From: Pilasporangium apinafurcum
Taxonomy: Eukaryota; Oomycota; Peronosporomycetes; Pythiales; Pythiaceae
Length of the DNA stretch: 64,000 nucleotides
Direction of reading: 5' to 3'
Assembly: GCA_001600495.1 (NCBI GenBank)
Contig: BCKE01000021.1
Span: 57,850 to 121,849 of the forward strand
In this document: one piece after another, positions 10,724-22,714 of the stretch
Numbering within the stretch: position 1 is the first letter of the stretch
Layout of the letters: each line of letters opens with the position of its first letter
Program-made: the position numbers and the translations under genes
The notes under the pieces: model-generated
The model's input: only the letters and a program-made list of their open reading frames with translations
Database searches by the model: none
What the model was told of the DNA's origin: nothing

Positions 10724-13700
10724 CTAAGTAGGTTTGTTAGAGAGAGGAACGAACGGCCGTGTCGCTATCACAGCCAGTCGTAATTGCCGCAAAAACGATG
10801 CTGGAAGCAACAACAGTCTCTCCTGTGACTGATGTTGGAACCAGTCTAGTACTTTGCTCAGTAATTTCCGGCGCTCATCCGCCTCAATTGTGGACATCAA
10901 CACGAGTTTCACACACTCACACGCGTATTCGACCTGAAGTATATCATCCATCTGTTCTCCTCTTACAGCGCGTGATAGAAGATTCGTAAACCATTCCATG
11001 ACCTGAACTACGTAGTTTCGCGCGTAAATATCACCCACTTTACTGATCGATCTTGCAATAACTCCAACCACCTTTATCACTTCAGCTCTGTTCATGATAG
11101 GTCTTTCCAAAAGATCATTAAACAGTCCGGTATTGAATGATTCAGCAACAAACTCCGCATTGTATACCCTGGCTAGTAATTCGAAGCTTTTACGGATTTC
11201 AAAACATTCATTGCACGAAGACGCTGAATTTGGATCCGCTGTTGTACTACAATGTCTGGTAAATACGTTCCACAGATCGTCGACATATCGTTGTTGATAG
11301 TTCTTATCATCTCCATCAACATCAATCATGGTGGGTAAATCAATCAACTCACCGATTCGATGGAGAAGTGTCAAACTGGATTCGTGCTGGATCAGCTTTT
11401 GCTTCCTCATCGCACCAGCCGCAATAACAATCAGTACATGATGCATCGTCTTCTTCATTAACATACGCCGCTCTCGACATTGGGTATCAAATTCAACCCT
11501 CAAAATTTGGGGTGCAATTTCAACCATCAGCCTTGCAAAAAACAGTCCCTTAATGTCGGGATTGCTAATGAGTAGATCAAATAACAGAACTTGAGAACGC
11601 CTTATCTGGCCAATTGCGTAGCAGATACGTGTATGAAGCGCACAAACTTGGGCAAGGAAGGCAGTATCATGCGCAATCATTTGATTCCATCCACGAATTT
11701 GAGCCAACTGCTGCTGAGTATTTGCTTGACTTCCCTGTTCTGAAGCGAAAGCTAATGCTGGCAATGCTGAAGTAATTTGATCCATGATGAGCTTATTTCG
11801 CAATGTACTTAGACATTCGTCCAGCTGACGCATGCTTGTTGAACTTGAGAATCCTACTGCGTCCACATCAATCTTCGCCAATTCTCCAGTCAAGGCTACC
11901 AGCTTTAATAATACTTCTTGACAAAGACTGCTTAATCCCATGAACTTCTTCTCAGCAATTCGTCTAGTACGTGGCGTTTGGAATACGCGTAATGCACCGT
12001 CAACCATTGCTTGTGGACAAATTTCCTGTTTTCTGAACGAATTGGCAACAATGTGGCATAACTTAGTCTACAGTCAAATATATGATTAGAAAAGATCAGT
12101 ACAGTCGTTACAAGTAGATAGGAGAATATTACTTGCAGCGTCGTTACTTACCACGTGATCCGGTCTGGATACAATATGTGTTGCACTGGATTTTACCAAC
12201 TCAGTGATTGCTCGGATGATGTATACTTGATCCTTTTTCTCATTTTCTTGCCGCGCTACCATATATTTGAAGACTGAGAGCGTTTTCTCTAGTGGATCTC
12301 GTGAACGTTGGGCCTGCTCTTGGTGATTTTCAGATGTCACACGGTTTGCCTCTGGATTCACTTCACTGGGTTTGTCTTCATTCCGCTCATTGGAATTCAT
12401 TCCAGTACCTATGTTCATGAACTCTTCATCAGAGAATTTCGGCTTTTTAACTACAGTGTCCGTCTCTGTTGTAATATTCGAATGATCAAGAGATAAACTA
12501 CGCTTCCGCGATGTTAGATCGGGCTCCATTGGAACTGTTTGATCCTCGCATGGTTGCGTGGCTAGAGTGTGCAACAAAGTTCCCGTATTTACGTCAGAAT
12601 GAGCATGCTGTGATTCAGATGATGCCAACACCTCTTCCTTGATAGCGGTTTTGTCATGGACTGCATCAGTCACCATTACCTGTAGAACTGGTTCTTTGAT
12701 ATTGACTATTGCAGTCTTCATAGTTTCCACTATCTCCGGATCAGCTCGCTTTATCGAATTTGGTATGTGACTACCATCTATGTTTACTCCGGCAGCAGAG
12801 TGCGTGTATTTGACTTCTTCATTTTTGTCAGTTGCAAGTTCAAGTTCAATCTCATTTGCGATGTCATCCATGCCAATATCATTCGATCCAGCGTAGCTCT
12901 CATCGTCAGTACTGCTATCACTACTACTACTGCTGCTGCTGGAGATGACTGGGTTGCGGCTGCCTTGCTCGTGATCGTCTACCGGGCTGCTATGATCATT
13001 CTTCAAATTTCGCGCATCTTTTACTTCATTTTCATGCTCCTGTGCAACTTTTAGAGGTTGTTCTACTATCTTATCGGCCTCTTCATCGGAGCTACTTGCT
13101 AGTTCTGCGTCAATAGCTTCATTTATTGCATACACAGTAACTGCTTGCTGTTCAACGGGATTGCATGGCTCCTGTGTTATATTTCTCTCTTCATCGGAAC
13201 TACTCGCCAGTTCCGCATCTATTGCTTCACTTACTGCACATATAGTCACTTCACGTTTGTTTGTCGGAGCATCAGCCATAGGTGTTTGCTCTGTTTCTTC
13301 ATTGGAACTACTACTCGCCAGTTCCGCATCTATAGCCGAACTCACCGCCCAGACATATTTCTCTTGCTGTACATCGGAAAGATTAGCCTTAGGTTCCGCC
13401 AGTTCTATTCCCTGGTTCTCCTCTGCATCATTGTCATCAGTATCGCTCATTTCCAGTTCTCGATCAATCTCCATGCTAATAGCTGCATCAAGCACTGATG
13501 GTATCGTCGATGCATCCAAAGATCGTTGAATAGACGTAATTGGCGGAAGTTCTGCACTTCCGACCGTGTTATCACCGCCAATGTAGTCATCATCATCACT
13601 AAAGGCTAGTTCAGCATCGATCGCAGCACTCACTGTATCTGCAAAATCCATTAATGATCCCACAATTTGTGATTCATTGTCATTGCTCTTGCTTAGACGC

Positions 13701-14545
13701 TCTGCAATGTTGGCTCCATCAGCACTCGTACTCTCTGTATTGGAGTTCATCTGCATAGAATGAATAGCATCATTATCATCTACATGAGCCTGCATATATT
13801 GTGACTTGTCAGCAGGTGCTTGAAGTAATCCAGATGGCAGTGGAGGCTCTGCATGGGTTCCACTGTCGAACGACCGCTGCCGCTTCTTTGACGTTCCATC
13901 TGGTTTTAATGGCGACAAGGACTTCTTCTCCACAACTGGTCTAAAAAACACTGGGTCAGTTTGTACACCACAGGCCTTCCCAGCCATCACACGTTGCACA
14001 GCACCACTCAGTACAGTCTGAGAGCTGCTGGTAACAGTCACAGGCTTTGTTTCCGTCTTCATCGTATTCATTGTTTGAGTTGAACTGTTTATCAATTGCA
14101 GAGACACTGTTTGCACGCCAGCTGACATGGTTTCCACCTTTGCTATCGCATCTCCACCAACTACATCAGCAATACTTCGACCACCTCGTCCCCGTCCTCT
14201 TCCTCGTCCGCGGCCACGATTACTGGTATTATCCACCGGTTCCAGTTGTTTTCGCTCTACCTGCTGCTTCTGTTTCTTCAATTCATCTACTTCTATCATC
14301 AGCGCCTCCACTCGCAGTCGGTATTCGCGCAACCGCGTTGCTGCTTCCTTCAATTTCTCTTTCGTCAGCGACTTGTATTGCTTCGCCTTCTCGACCTCAC
14401 GAGTCAATTTCCCGATCGTTTCCGCCTGGGAAGCAATGATTTGCTTTTGTGAGACCTGTGATGCTTCCGGCAGGTGGGATAAATCATCTTCATTCAGTAG
14501 AAGTCCCTCGTATGCCTTCGCTTCTTCCTCTTCGTCCACCGCCAT
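10724..14545 (-). CDS. Large coiled-coil/RG-rich protein with repeated acidic motifs and a helical C-terminus (two exons)
   Basis: I do not recognise the family. Exon 1 is 12152-14545 and exon 2 is 10724-12067. The intron 12068-12151 has GTAAGT at the donor and a TTTGACTGTAG acceptor and restores one frame, giving about 1245 residues. In order: a coiled coil (about residues 30-110); a (RG)n tract; a long acidic Ser-rich region carrying at least five copies of a motif like AIDAELASSSDEE (about 13000-13640), many being potential casein-kinase-2 sites; then a helical, possibly ARM/HEAT-like C-terminal 440 residues. RG tracts usually bind RNA or recruit arginine methylation, so a nuclear or RNP role is possible. 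The start at MAVDEEEE is preferred over an upstream in-frame ATG because the upstream residues look non-coding. Confidence 0.7.
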
Positions 14546-14806
14546 CGTTGCCGATCTCAACACGTTGCCCTTACCCAGTGGATATAGGACACAACTTACC
14601 TCGACACTTAATGAAGTAATATGTATTGATAAAATACTCAAAAATGAAAAATTCCGTAGATATACAAGTATTTACATTCAAAATAGATAAATAGACTTTA
14701 CTTATAATGAATTTACATAATAATCCACTAGAATTGGGATACATAATACTTACATAAGACGAACCTCTCTAAACCGATGCAATAATCGTGCAGAACGACA
14801 GAAGCA

Positions 14807-15601
14807 ATGGAGCTCCTGCGGCGGCAGTTCGCGCCGTCACTGCGTCTTCATCATCTGCGGCCTTCTCATTTCCCATCAAGCGCTATTTCAAGTGCATATG
14901 GTGATTCTCCAGTGAGTGACCGTGCATGGTGCTTTCAGTTGACCCGTGGACTACGAAATTTTCCCATTAAAGTGCTCTGTCGGAACCATGGCTTCCTGCG
15001 AAAAGTGAAAGCGAAAGTCTACGAAGTGGAGAAAGAATGGGATCTTGGGATTGTGCTGCAGCCTTCCGAGGTAAAATCGCTTCGTGCATGCAATGCAGAC
15101 CTGTCAGCAGCCTTTGGCGAGTTTTATAAAAATGAATTATTTATCCATCAACTCCATATACCAAGTAGGTGAAGTAGAGAGTTTCAGAAGATGCGAATTG
15201 TGCGCCTGAAAGATGATAATGATGTGCGTGCATTGTATGCTTGACAGTATGGAGACATGGACTCATTGGACGACCGGAACCTACACGCGTGCGGAAACTG
15301 TTGGCGCATCGGTCTGAGCTGAAGAAAATCGAGGCATTTGCACAACAACCCAATGCTCTCTTGGTACGAGTTGTTGTGCTGTCCATCATGCGTATTTGAC
15401 GTTGGCGTCTATGTTCGTTTCGTCGTTCCTCGCTCATGTTGTCGTCCACTTGTTCTTGGTTGCTAGATTCCGTCGCGTATTGAGGTTGGGAACACTGGAT
15501 GGATCAAACTCATTCTTGTACAATGCTACAAGCGGGGAAAAGTCGATAACCGCAAGCGAGATGATGAGCGTGAGATCAAACGACAATTGCGAGATTGGTA
15601 G
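14807..15601 (+). CDS. smpB: SmpB, tmRNA-binding trans-translation protein (organellar), three exons
   Basis: Exons are 14807-15164, 15248-15363 and 15467-15601. The introns start GTAGGT and GTACGA and end ACAG and CTAG. The spliced protein is 202 residues. SmpB binds tmRNA and places it in the A-site of stalled ribosomes. Diagnostic blocks are present in order: YEVEKEWDLGIVLQPSEVKS, the RVRKLLAHRSELKKIE block, and a C-terminal tail with YKRGKVDNRKRDDER, the SmpB lysine/arginine-rich signature that enters the decoding path. About 50 N-terminal residues before the core are Arg/Leu/His/Ser-rich with few acids, fitting a mitochondrial transit peptide. SmpB is rare in eukaryotic nuclear genomes; oomycete mitochondria are reported to encode tmRNA, so this is its expected partner. 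Confidence 0.88.
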
Positions 15602-15903
15602 TGACATGAAGCCAAATTCAATCGAAAAAGAACACTTCTATCGACTTGATCAGACGAACTACTATCAAATCTGCGCGCACAATATAAAGAAGTAATGATG
15701 TTACGAAGTGGCAAGGGATCACCTACGTCGTTGGTAGTTGCTGATTGTTTCTGGTTATGTTCATTGCAAAATATTGATGCTCATACCTATAACAAAACAA
15801 ATTCAGGAGCGCGTGATTGCTGTTGTTGTTTTCTTTCGTAGCTTTTCGCTGATTCAGGTATGACAGGAATCAACATTTGCAACATTCCCTACTCACTTCC
15901 AGC

Positions 15904-16739
15904 TTAGCAGCATCCCGAGCTCTTCTTCTTGCCACCACCGTATGGATCCACAATTTCTGGCAACGCATTGCTTTCGGTAGACGCTGTGGGCAATGCCTGG
16001 CTGATTTGAATAAACAGATCCGACACGTTCGTATCTTCTTTTGCACTGGTTTCGATAAACAATGCACCAATTTCTTCTGCATATGCGCGTGCTTGCGAAG
16101 CTGGTACTTCCTACATTGTGCAAGACCAACAAATAATAGCGCATTCTAAGTGAGCAACTCCATCCACTTCACAACTAATGTAAATACATAGCAAACTGAC
16201 TCGTTTTTCTTCCAAATCGCTCTTGTTGCCGGCAATGGCAATGACAATATTATCTGGTCCAAGCTGCTTTAGTTCCTTCACCCAGTTCTTCAGTGTTGTC
16301 AATGATTGCTGCAGCATTTTAAACATCAGTCATTGTACCCTTTTTGTAAACTCTCCCATATATCCAGTTTAAACCCCCACCTTTCTTGTGATATCGTAGA
16401 CCACAATCGCCGCCGCAGCGCCTCGGTAGTACATTGGCGCCAGACTATGATACTATACATAGAAAAAAAGTGCCTTTAAGTCATCCATCGCCAGCAATCA
16501 AATCCCTCAATTCCGAAAGATAGGCATACTTTTTCCTGGCCAGCGGTATCCCAGATCTGGTACTTGATGGGAGTATCATTGACGACGATCATCTTGGACA
16601 TGAAGGACGCGCCGATCGTGGACTCCGAGTATGGACGGAAATTATTGGTCACAAACCGCAGCACTAGCGATGACTTGCCCACACCAGTGTCGCCTAACAG
16701 TACCACCTTCACCTCCCGCGCTTTGCCAGACTCTGCCAT
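15904..16739 (-). CDS. Rab GTPase of the Rab5 family (Rab22/31-like), four exons
   Basis: Exons in coding order are 16739-16530, 16452-16381, 16308-16201 and 16110-15904; all three introns are GT-AG and phase 0. The 198-residue product has the P-loop GDTGVGKS (residues 16-23), switch [22 protein letters not shown], the guanine-binding NKSD and ETSAK motifs, and a C-terminal KKKSSGCC for double geranylgeranylation. The switch II and following [10 protein letters not shown] are closest to Rab22/Rab31 and Rab5, which control early endosome traffic. The ATG at 16739 is used because the residues upstream would need a GTG start. Confidence 0.9.
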
Positions 16740-17196
16740 TCTCACGGTCTTCTTCTCGTCGTTTCTCTTTCTTCTTTCTCTGTGAAAGAAAGAGTGTATG
16801 TGAACTGGGCGACAGGCGATACTTAATCGAGAGCCAAAAAAAACCTCATTATAAAGAAATTTTGAGAGACGAAGTGGTTAGCCAAACGCGACCAGAGAGA
16901 GTAGGTTGTTAGCGGGGCTATGTCCACTGTTACCTAACCTGGCTAACCTGATTTGTTATATTATTGTGTCTTGGACAAAATGTACTGGACGGTAGTGTAA
17001 CCTACACATAGGTACAGGTTAACCCATATAATTTTGTGACTCTCAGTCGCTAAAATACTATAATTTAGTAAATAAAATCTACCATAGCTCAAAATATTTT
17101 GTACAATAGTGTGGCTACACTTTTTGCTATGCAACGCCCATATTACCTTGTAAATGAGATGAGTGATTTCGTCCTCACCATCTCACCCAAGCTACT
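16740..17196. other. Intergenic region, no gene recognised
   Basis: The spacer between the divergent Rab and S33 hydrolase genes probably holds both promoters. It is AT-rich around 16960-17120. No further gene or repeat is visible. Confidence 0.45.
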
Positions 17197-17212
17197 CCTC
17201 ATTATCACTTTT
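17197..17212 (+). promoter_or_regulatory. Oomycete-type initiator (Inr)
   Basis: CCTCATTATCACTTTT matches the oomycete initiator GCTCATTYYNCAWTTT at most positions. It lies about 45-58 bases before the ATG of the S33 hydrolase. It is the best such match I found in the window. Confidence 0.6.
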
Positions 17213-17254
17213 GCCGGCTTCTGATCCAGTCTCCAGACACCACTACCAGACAGC

Positions 17255-19218
17255 ATGCGCGTGCCATCGCTTCTCTTCTTGACACTGACGTCCGCCGCAG
17301 TGATCGCCAACGGCGAGCAGCTACAATTGAACGGATGGTTCCCATGTGGTGTGTCCACGATTGGCGCTGGTGAACCTAAAGCCTCTCGTCCTTTTGAATG
17401 TGCCGAAGTAGACGTGCCGCTCTGCTACGAAGGCATCTGTGAGAGCGAGAAAACTATCAGCATCTTTGTGCGACGACTATTGGCGAACACGACTGAGACA
17501 TCTTATGACCGACCGCGGTCACTCTGGATGCTGCAAGGTGGACCAGGCTACTCTTCTTCTGCAAGTAAGTTGTTCACTTTTATTATTCCCTCCTAATATG
17601 TACTCACTGTTGTTCTAACGTTGACATTATAGTGGAGATGCATATGCTCACGATCTACGGTTTGCTCGGTGGAGAGGTCAGTTTCTACACGATGGATCAT
17701 CGTGGCACTGGCAGAAGCAGTTTCTTGGAGTGCAAAGCATCCCAGGCCTTTGCCCAGGGGGGGCCTGACGGTGTATATATGGGTACAGACGAAATCCCCA
17801 ATTGTATTAAGGACGTGCTCTTCCAGATCGACAACCAAACGGCTGCGTTTTCTGTCACCAGCGCCGCCAAAGACATGACGTATCTCGTGCAAGAGATCAA
17901 CGGCGATGACGAAGATGTGTTCATTTATGGCTGTAGTTATGGCACGTACTTCACCGAGCGAATCATGCACTTGGCGCCACCCAATGTGAAAGGCTACATC
18001 CTCGATGGTGTTGTACCTGAAGACAATCCGTCGTTTACTACCACCAATCCCGATCGGACTCCTCCTGGACAAGCGCTGACTGCCGCCTGTGAAGAAGATG
18101 AACTTTGTAGCTCCAAATTTGAAGCAGAGTTGACAAATTACGATGGACTCTGGGACGCTTGGCTTGCTCAATACGACACTCTGGATAACTATTCGATTGG
18201 TGAGAACGCATGTGCTGATATGTTTCTAGAAACCCAGACCAAACCATCCGATGGGATTCGGTCTGGACTCGCCAACGTGGTAGGAGATGTCAGCAACCGC
18301 GTGGTTGTTCCCGCCGTTTTCTACCGCCTCAATCGCTGTAGTGATGATGATGTCACCTTCTTGCGTCTGGTATTTAACCTCCCAGCTCCAGTTGAAACAT
18401 CATCAGGAAGCTCGTCGACGTCTGAAGTAGAAGAGGTGACAGCAGACCCATCACTAGATATCACAACAGACTCAGAACCAGCTGCATACAACGTCATTGA
18501 AGGAATGTCGCCGCTGCTTGCTGGCATTATCAAAGCTTCAGAGATGTGGACCGTTCCATCACCTTCATGGGCTGACGAGATGGATTGGTACAAGGAAGGC
18601 ATCTTCACGGTCGATATGTCGCCAGACTACTTGTACTACTGCTTCCTCACCAACGCTTTTGAGGATCCTGCATGCACAAATATCTTGGAACTGCTCAACG
18701 GCACCGATGTGAATACGCTTAAAGCGGGACCGTTCGTATATGAACCAGATGAGTACTGGCATACATTCGTGACAGTGCCAGAAGGTGCGAGTGCGATGAT
18801 CATCAATGGCAAAATGGACTTTGCTACAGTTAGCACAGGTGGCGAACGTGAATACGAGAACATTGAAGGCGAGAAGATAATGATCAACTTTGATTATGGC
18901 ACACACTGTACCGGCATCAGCCCCACCACGGGCGACGATACAACACAATGTGGCTATCGGATCATCGCATCGTTTGTGGCGGTAGGTGGCAGTGTCGTCG
19001 ATGTAGATACGAGCTGCCTAGATGAACTACCTGGGGTCGACTTTAATGCGTCCGCTGCCTATCAAATGATTATTCCTGGACTTACCGATCTCTTTGACGG
19101 ATCCATGTCCGAGTATTTTCAAAAAGTGAGTGAGACCGCGACGACCACGAAGAAGCAAAAGAAAGAAAAGAAGAGCGGGCATCTTCATCACCATCACCAC
19201 AAACGCTCTCAAGACTAG
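17255..19218 (+). CDS. Secreted S33-type serine hydrolase/aminopeptidase-like protein (two exons)
   Basis: Exon 1 is 17255-17564 and exon 2 is 17633-19218. The intron GTAAGT...TATAG (68 bases) splits an ATG codon and restores the frame. The protein is about 631 residues. A signal peptide (MRVPSLLFLTLTSAAVIANG) comes first, then an alpha/beta hydrolase fold: the oxyanion region QGGPGYSS, MDHRGTGRS, the nucleophile elbow FIYGCSYGTYF (Ser in GCSYG), a cap region with an acidic Ser/Thr insert, and the C-terminal FDYGTHCTG with the likely catalytic His. QGGPG and MDHRGTGRS are hallmarks of the prolyl/tripeptidyl aminopeptidase S33 family. The tail is Lys-rich then His-rich. It is probably secreted and digests peptides. 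A decayed copy follows at 19.9-21.7 kb. Confidence 0.82.
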
Positions 19219-19904
19219 GCTTTTACCCATTTCACACAGCATACATGGTACATCGTAGTATATGTCGAGTCGATTGACGAAAGCACAGACGATAGTCTCT
19301 AGTGTGAGTTTACAACGATTTGCTTGTATATGGTTCTATGATTTTGTTTCTAGCGTAACTCTAGTTGGCAATTCTATCACAATCGACCTAACGCATTCTC
19401 GCAAGCATACTAAAGTCCCCAATTCAATCCGAACAATACAAAAGTCATTACAAAGGGCACCGAAAATGTCACCCTGCTGCCAGGACGTAAATCCTATGGT
19501 AGCATTCTCGATATCCTTGGTAATAATGCGTATGATGTTTGGATTGCTTATCTTTTTCACTGGATATGGTAAGGATTTTCGCTGGATGTGGTAATGAGGA
19601 GGAAGGAAGTAGCGAAATGAGCTCCTCAGCACATCAATGCATCATAGAGCTAACCTATTTGTTACACTTCTAGCAAATGATGAGCAGTTTGATCATTTAA
19701 TTCAAAAAAAGAATTTCTTTAGATATGTTTTTGGTTTGATAGTGGAAGTTATACCTCCAACATTATCTCCTTGAATGTGCGATGTACATGCTTAGTACTC
19801 ACTGAAATTTGGTTCGTGTCCTGATTGGAATCAGGTGTATCTAATTCTCAAATGCTGTGCAAGGTGTGAGTTCTTTTGGATGTCTATTCGAGTAAGAAGC
19901 TCGC
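19219..19904. other. Intergenic region, no gene recognised
   Basis: This is spacer between the intact S33 gene and its broken copy. It is AT-rich and holds only short frames without recognisable motifs. Confidence 0.45.
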
Positions 19905-21690
19905 GAGAAATGAATGGTATTCATGGAGTTACTCCACACGTGCATTTGTTGGGGATGACTTCAAGTGCAAGTCCTGCTCTACTACGATGGCAATTGTGAG
20001 AATAACAAAGCTATCGATCTCTTCACACGACAACTATCGAAGAATGCAGCGATCAAAGGCAAGTAATCCAAGCGGCACAGTTCCTACAGGGAGATTCTGG
20101 GGTTTCCTCGATCAATAGTAAGTCAAATCGTCTCTCTTTTCGTTCTGATTTTCTCATGATTTCAAGATGATTTGATCTTGTAATTGTATCTAGTAGAAGC
20201 CAATATGACCAAGTTCTATGATCTGCCCTTTGGTACCGTCAGTATATGCACTATGGATCATCACAGTATGGAAAAAAGCAATTTTCTCGAGTACCAGGCA
20301 GCCGGGACGGTGTGAAGCTCCGCTTCGTTGAGTATCTGAGTTGCATAGAGGACATTCTGTTCCAGATCGGCAACCAAACCGCAGTATTTTCTGTTGTCAG
20401 TGCCGCAAAAAGCATGGAATATTTGGTTGACAAACTTAATGGAGAGAAAGCCAGTGGGTTCATCTACGAATCCAGTTGCAATATGTACTTTGCCAAGCGG
20501 ATCATGCACTTAACACTTCTAAATGTGAAAGACTACATCCTCAACGGAGCTTTGGGTGAAGATAACCCATGTTATGTAACTTGGAATACGGATGTTGAAT
20601 GTTCATGTAATGTACACTGTCTCTCATTCAAATGATTCTTGTTGCTAACAGTTTAGTTTTGTTGGGCATTATATAATAGCACGTAGCTTTGTGAGAATGT
20701 GCAAACAAGATGCATTCTACAGTTCCTGCTTCGAATCCGAACTTGAAGAATATGTCGATCTCTGGTCAGCATGGACAACATTCTACGATTAGACCGGTAA
20801 CGCACCGCTAGGGACGAACGCTTGTGCGGACATGTTGCGCGAAACAGCGATATTGCCCTCCGATAAATCGCGACTGCTCTTCTCGGCAGCCAGTATCGAC
20901 ATCAACGAGCAGATTCTCATTCTGGTTTGCATGTATCACTTGCAGCACTGCCGTCATGACGACATGGTGTTCTTATGTTACGCATTCGATATTAAAGCAC
21001 ACATCAACGGCTTTGACTGCTGCTAATATTGCAGTTTATATGGTCAAAGAAGAAATAGGGGAAGAAGCCACGACTGAGCCGCCAGTCTACAATGAAGTCG
21101 AGCACTCGTCAGAGTTTCTCTACAATGTGACGGTCATGCCTGAACTGTGGACAAGGCCATCGCTATCCTGGAGCGATACGATGGTGCCCTATCGTAGCGG
21201 GGTCTTCGCCCTGTTCGAGTTTGCAAATTTCGCAGTCTATTGTTTCGTACATGGTGGTTTCATGGAGTCAGTATGTGGTAGACTAGTGGCCAAATTCAAT
21301 AGTATCATCGATTTCAGTGCTCTGAAATATAAGGCATTAGTCTATGAACCGGGCCAGTGCTGGTTCGAGCTTGCGCGCATTCCAGACGATGCTTTGATAG
21401 TGATTATCACGGGTGGACTGAATTTTGAGACGTCAACCGAAGTGGGTGAAAATCAGTTTAATCATTTGCAAGGCGATAAATTCTGCTATATTTTTACTAT
21501 AGTGTGCATCGTGTTGGGACTCACCCATGGGCAGCTGACGATATGACGAAGTGTGGGTATTGTATAACTGCTTCCTACATCTGATCTGGTGGCGTCACTG
21601 ATGAATTTGATACGAGCTTTATGGATGACTTTTTATCACTAAACTTCGATGACAGCGTTTTTTATGATCGCTTTCCCCGTATGGATAATC
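19905..21690 (+). pseudogene. Broken paralogue of the S33 serine hydrolase
   Basis: The sequence parallels the intact gene at 17255 in the same order but in shifting frames. It starts with a segment like VQVLLYYDGNCENNKAIDLF (about 19960-20030), then QFLQGDSGVSS, then an intron starting GTAAGT at 20117 and ending CTAG near 20194, the same position as the parent. MDHHSMEKSNFLEY and EDILFQIGNQTAVFSVVSAA follow, and the C-terminal half (PELWTRPSLSWSDTM to THPWAADDM) runs from 20824. The GCSYG nucleophile elbow has become ESSCN, so the catalytic Ser context is lost even apart from the frameshifts and stops. It is a tandem duplicate that decayed after duplication. The ends are approximate. Confidence 0.8.
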
Positions 21691-22107
21691 GCTATGATGA
21701 GAAGATGGTCATCGATCACTCCAAGACGGAGAGTCAAAAGAGGAAATTGCACACAGAATAGCTTTCTCTTTATTAGAATTGGTAGCTGGTGTGCTGTCAA
21801 TAATTTAGAATGCAAATTTGGCTTTCTTTCACTACGCTGGTTCCTGCATTGGTTCAATGTCCTTGCTCTTCGTTACAGCCACCAATAATTTCTGCTTTCT
21901 TTTGTGTGCTATCATGATAAAGGGATGAATTGTTGTGTGGTTATAGTACTCTAATAGTGATTCCTATCAACCCATTCAATAGACTGCTTTTTCCACCAGC
22001 ACGGATAAACCACAGACTGAATCTAGTGCTTGGATCTTACAAACGCGTTTCTCATCTTCCATTTGTCTCCTTACTTTCACAAGTAATGTGATAATGTGCC
22101 TTCTGCG

Positions 22108-22542
22108 ATGGAAAGTGAAATCCCTATTCATTATGCGGTGAAAATCGAAAGTAAATTTGTCCCACTTATAGAACCTCAGATTGCAGACATCCGTGTTGGC
22201 AGATGGGAAATCTCCTTCTGCTGATTCTCACGTGCCTAAATGTTACATGGCGTGCTGCTGTTCATGTATTTCATTGGTACAAATCGCTACTCGTCTGGGA
22301 TTGCCTGCGTACGAGACTAGCGTGTTGATTTTTTTTTATTCTGTCTTGCTTTGGTGTATGGTAGTTCCGGTCAGAGGTCCAGAAGTAGTTTCTCATCCCC
22401 GGTAGCTGTTGCGATAATTATTATATATCCTGCTGCTACATTTCGTCAGTGATTCAGCAATGGCAACGCAGTCAAGAGTCATAAGCCGGGAGAATGCAAC
22501 TTTGATCCACCAGTAGACACGTTACCAGATTATCACAAGTAG
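22108..22542 (+). pseudogene. Broken PLAC8-family gene
   Basis: It begins like the intact PLAC8 genes at 26503 and 43558 (HYAVKIES ... ADIRVGRWE) and then hits a stop. It continues in another frame with PKCYMACCCSCISLVQIATR, the counterpart of the family's CCCPCVSMGQITARLG. It ends, in a third frame, with VKSHKPGECNFDPPVDTLPD before TAG at 22540. At least two frameshifts plus stops make it a pseudogene. It is one of three PLAC8 copies in the window. Confidence 0.8.
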
Positions 22543-22714
22543 CAGAGAGAAATGCGAAAAAAAGACCTCGGACTAGGATGCTGCTTTCCGTTTCGTGGCA
22601 AATGTAGCGCGTTTCATTTTGAATATTTTCTGCTGCTTGGTTCCATGGCGAGAAGCTCCACAGTATTCAGTGATTGCTAGCTTCACCTTAGACCACACAT
22701 ATACCTGCTTCTAG

